A program made the translations under genes and the position numbers. From positions 124,001 through 188,000 of the forward strand of contig JPHH03000044.1 of the NCBI GenBank assembly GCA_000750105.3: DNA of 64,000 nucleotides, read 5' to 3'. The DNA comes from Tolypocladium sp. Sup5 PDA-1. Taxonomy: Eukaryota > Ascomycota > Sordariomycetes > Hypocreales > Ophiocordycipitaceae. Each line of letters begins with the position of its first letter. Position 1 is the stretch's first letter. The notes under the pieces were generated by a model. It was not told the DNA's origin. It saw only the letters and a program-made list of their open reading frames with translations, and made no database searches. Shown piece by piece: positions 61,264-64,000 of this stretch.

Positions 61264-64000
61264 GCACACGGAGTCTTGCCACGGCTCGCCGAAGTCGTCC
61301 CCGTCCCCGTGACGGGAAGGGGGCGTATCCAGAAACCAGCAAGACTATTTTGTTGTCAGGGCGAGCAGTTGCTTGCCAGCGACTTCGTTCGTACGGGCAT
61401 ACATCTCGACGTGGTCGGCGACTCGTCCAATGAACAGCTTGGGATCCCTCAACCTGTTCCTCGTTCGGGATGTGTTTCTAGTCCCAGCACGTCAGTACTA
61501 TCAGCAACATGCGCAATGCCTCAGGCAACTCCCGACAACTTAGTCCTCATCATTCGCTCAATAATACGGTTGCTGCCATCCTCCATCTTCGTATCGTAAG
61601 CAGACTCGCGACGGAAGCGGATTTGCCGTGCGCCAGCGGCCGACAGGTACTGCTGTTGATTGTGCCGATGGGAATGTTGTCAGTGGCCATGTATTGCAGG
61701 TCCGGCATAACTTGCAAGTTGACGACGGCAGGGATAAGAACCAGGTCGTCGCATCGTGGTCGAGGCTGGTCATAATGGTATAAGCCAAAAAGCCCATCTC
61801 CGAACAACACCACCCTCTGAATGATCGCCAGAAACGATGAGCAGTCTCAATGTTCACTCACAGTCGCTTAGACAGGACACATTCAATCATCGTGTTGGTT
61901 CGCCACTCCAATGTCTCCCAGTTCAAGACGGGGCGGTCATGCTCACAGGGCTTCGTTGGGCTTTTGGCTTACACGGGGAACGCACTACTGGCGAACTTTC
62001 CGGTCGAGACAATGCTATGATCACGCACGGCTCTAGAAGAAGGTAAACATGTACCATTGTACAGCCAGCGGTTTCGGCTGGTTTGCCCGTACTGCAAAAA
62101 GACCCGCGTCAGCTGGGAGCGTGAGCCCTGTTGCGCTTGTTTCCGGCCCGTCCTGTGTTCCTACCATCAGCGGTTGCTTTGAAGACGCTTGTCGAAATGC
62201 TCACACAGCACGAGATGATCCTTGGAATGGCAGATTTATTCCATGTCCCGGTCCTTCCGGGAACTATATTTTCCACGTTCAGACACGCTCACCACAGATC
62301 ATGGTTCCCGCTAAACGTGGGCGGAGCGGGGTGAAGAAACGCGGATGAGTGCAACACCGAAAGCCGAACCCTTTGCTTACCTATAAGAATGCTCAGGCAT
62401 ATGACACATCACTCAAACTGCAGATAGCCGCATCGAAGCGAAGGCAGCCGCTGCGGGGAGGCGTCATCAGGCTTCAATGGTGACAATTCAGCCGTCGAGC
62501 TTCTCGGGGATGGGATCGAAGAGGCTAGAGTCGTTTGAGATGGCACACTGGAGATGGTACGGGCCAAGAACACCTCACTTGGTTATCTTGCGGCGGTTGC
62601 TGATGAATCTGGACGATATCATGTCGTCTCGAGAGCGAAGCTGCCGCTGTGTTCCGGTGAACGCTGCTTGGACAGGAAGCAAGAGTTCTGCGGCACTCAA
62701 CAGTGTATTGATGGATTTAGCAATCGTCGGCGACAAATCGAAAACTACAGTACGAAGTATGTCCGAGAGCAGTCAGCTGGGCGTTACGGATTCCAGGAGA
62801 ACGGAAGAGTTCGGTGCTATGGCAGGTATCGTGCCACTCAGGGCTTGATGGGGTTCAATCTGAAGACGCATATCAGGCACATATCAGACACACATCGGGA
62901 CTCGCCGGCCATGACCGCCGAGATTACGAACGGGAAGCTTTTGGTACTTGGCCGCGAAGGGGAAACATCTGCGACTTGCTTCCCAGGCTGGCAAGTCTCG
63001 GAGCAGTCTACCGCGGGGCCGCGGGGCCGATCGACCGTCGACATCAGGCTTTTGCTGCCAGTGCGTCGCAGCGATGTGTCTCGGATAACATTCGATCGCG
63101 GGCTGCGACGCTCTCATTGGGAGGCCTGCTGCATCCGGCACCCAATGCGGTGTGGAGGGTTGTGTTTGTTGCTGGCACTGCCTCGGGAGATTCTTGCCTC
63201 AACGAGAGCATTGGGGCAGGTCAGTCCGGCCGGAGCAGATGGATCCCATGAGGCAAGTTTGGCGGAATGGCGCCGACGCAGCCACGGGCTGTCCAAGTCG
63301 GTCGTCATCAGTTATCGGGCAGTTGCGGGGAACCTCCTTTTCGGAGGGTCAAAGTTTAGCCCCAGAGCATCAGCTGGCCGTGATCTGCGGATACAGAGCA
63401 TTCGGCGAGTGTTGATCGTGGTGTTTAGGCAAGAGTAAGGAGGCCAGGAAGCTTGCACGATGTGACCCGCGGTGGACACGTGAAATCTCCAGGCCAGCAT
63501 TGGATATGACCTGGGGCGGGATGCGGAGTCCGGGGTTACGAGGCTGTGGATCTCATCCTTCTATTCGGGTACGAGGCGAGGAAACTGATGATGTGAATCA
63601 GGTATGTGAGTCTCGAGCAAACCTCGGAGGTGCCCGGGCTTACAAGGCGTCGTCATTTGGAGTCAACAACTGGCAAACAAAGACGCGTTGGGGAAGTAAA
63701 ACAACGCCATTGTTAACCCGTCAATGAAAGCAACAGGTCGCATGTTTCCCTCGGCAATTATGTCGATTGCAGATGTTGGGCCACAGAGCCTTGATACCGG
63801 AGGGGTTCGTTTGATGTCTTCATTTGGTTGGAGAGCCCGGCGGCGTGGCCGGTCCAGGTCGAACGTTGGCCACGGCGTGTCTCCTGAGTGACGGCCTTGG
63901 CAGCTCTTCCACCAAAGCGAAGTGAGAAAAGAAGACGAGAATCGGTTCGGTTTTACCCGAGCTCACGGCCCTGATATCGATGCGCTTCTACGCTTACTTG

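Larger units (their letters stand above)
59536..64000. other. right-end stretch with no supported gene
   Basis: This stretch contains the leader and promoter of the HMT1-type gene near 59536-60050 (CT-rich on the minus strand). The rest has only motif-free frames, the longest being 62554-63438 (+), 294 codons. A CTGC microsatellite (60158-60196) and a short telomere-like run (61250-61263) are the only clear sequence features. Confidence 0.5.

Noticed and set aside
62554..63438. 294-codon + strand frame near the right end
   Set aside because: Cys/Arg-rich without any spaced metal-binding or enzyme motif and with no start context. Not supported as a gene.
1..64000. tRNA, 5S rRNA and CRISPR-like arrays
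   Set aside because: I scanned by eye for B-box (GGTTCGA-type) sequences and for regularly spaced direct repeats and found none convincing. A covariance-model search would be decisive.

Overview
The window comes from a filamentous ascomycete, most likely a Sordariomycete and perhaps a hypocrealean one (inference). The evidence is short 46-178 bp introns with GTRNGT donors and CTRAC/CTAAC branch sites, CACCATGG/GCCATGG start contexts, a very large multimodular NRPS, and fungal housekeeping proteins (Gal1, Sgt2, an HMT1-type ABC transporter, a Neurospora-type copper metallothionein). Genes are on both strands and widely spaced. Intergenic sequence is GC-rich except around 5-10 kb and 33-34 kb, which look AT-richer.

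Layout. 1-1297 (-): a C2H2 zinc-finger regulator running off the left edge. 1.3-5.9 kb: no gene I can support. 5.9-7.8 kb (+): broken remnants of an NAD(P)-dependent reductase and of an ABCC-type (MRP-like) transporter. 7.8-10.7 kb: no gene. 10,685-32,846 (+): one 22-kb NRPS gene with a single 46-bp intron, 7371 codons. 33.1-33.75 kb (+): a broken aminoglycoside-phosphotransferase-family gene. 34.8-36.0 kb (-): a broken RCC1-family gene. 36.7-38.3 kb (-): a second C2H2 regulator, related to the first. 38.3-43.3 kb: no gene. 43.35-45.0 kb (-): galactokinase. 46.8-47.7 kb (+): a broken or badly resolved gene of unknown function. 49.3 kb (+): a 26-residue metallothionein. 49.7-50.6 kb (-): a small membrane protein. 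51.6-53.2 kb (+): a RING-CH membrane E3 ligase. 53.8-55.0 kb (+): Sgt2 co-chaperone. 55.5-59.5 kb (-): HMT1-type ABC half-transporter. 59.5-64 kb: no convincing gene, one CTGC microsatellite.

The NRPS is the centrepiece. I read it as dA-T-dE-(C-A-T)x6-R. It opens with only the C-terminal subdomain of an adenylation domain (its A10 lysine lost), a carrier and a truncated epimerase-like segment, followed by six full C-A-T modules and a terminal NAD(P)H thioester reductase. No methyltransferase and no complete epimerase is present. The expected product is a six-residue chain, possibly with an extra unit delivered in trans to the first carrier, released reductively as an aldehyde or alcohol. Its surroundings hold no intact tailoring gene or transporter but contain four pseudogene remnants, so it looks like an eroded or orphaned cluster. 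The right half is ordinary genome, with a possible metal-homeostasis theme (metallothionein about 6 kb from an HMT1-type transporter). All exon models were built by eye from reading frames and splice signals; no search or alignment was run.
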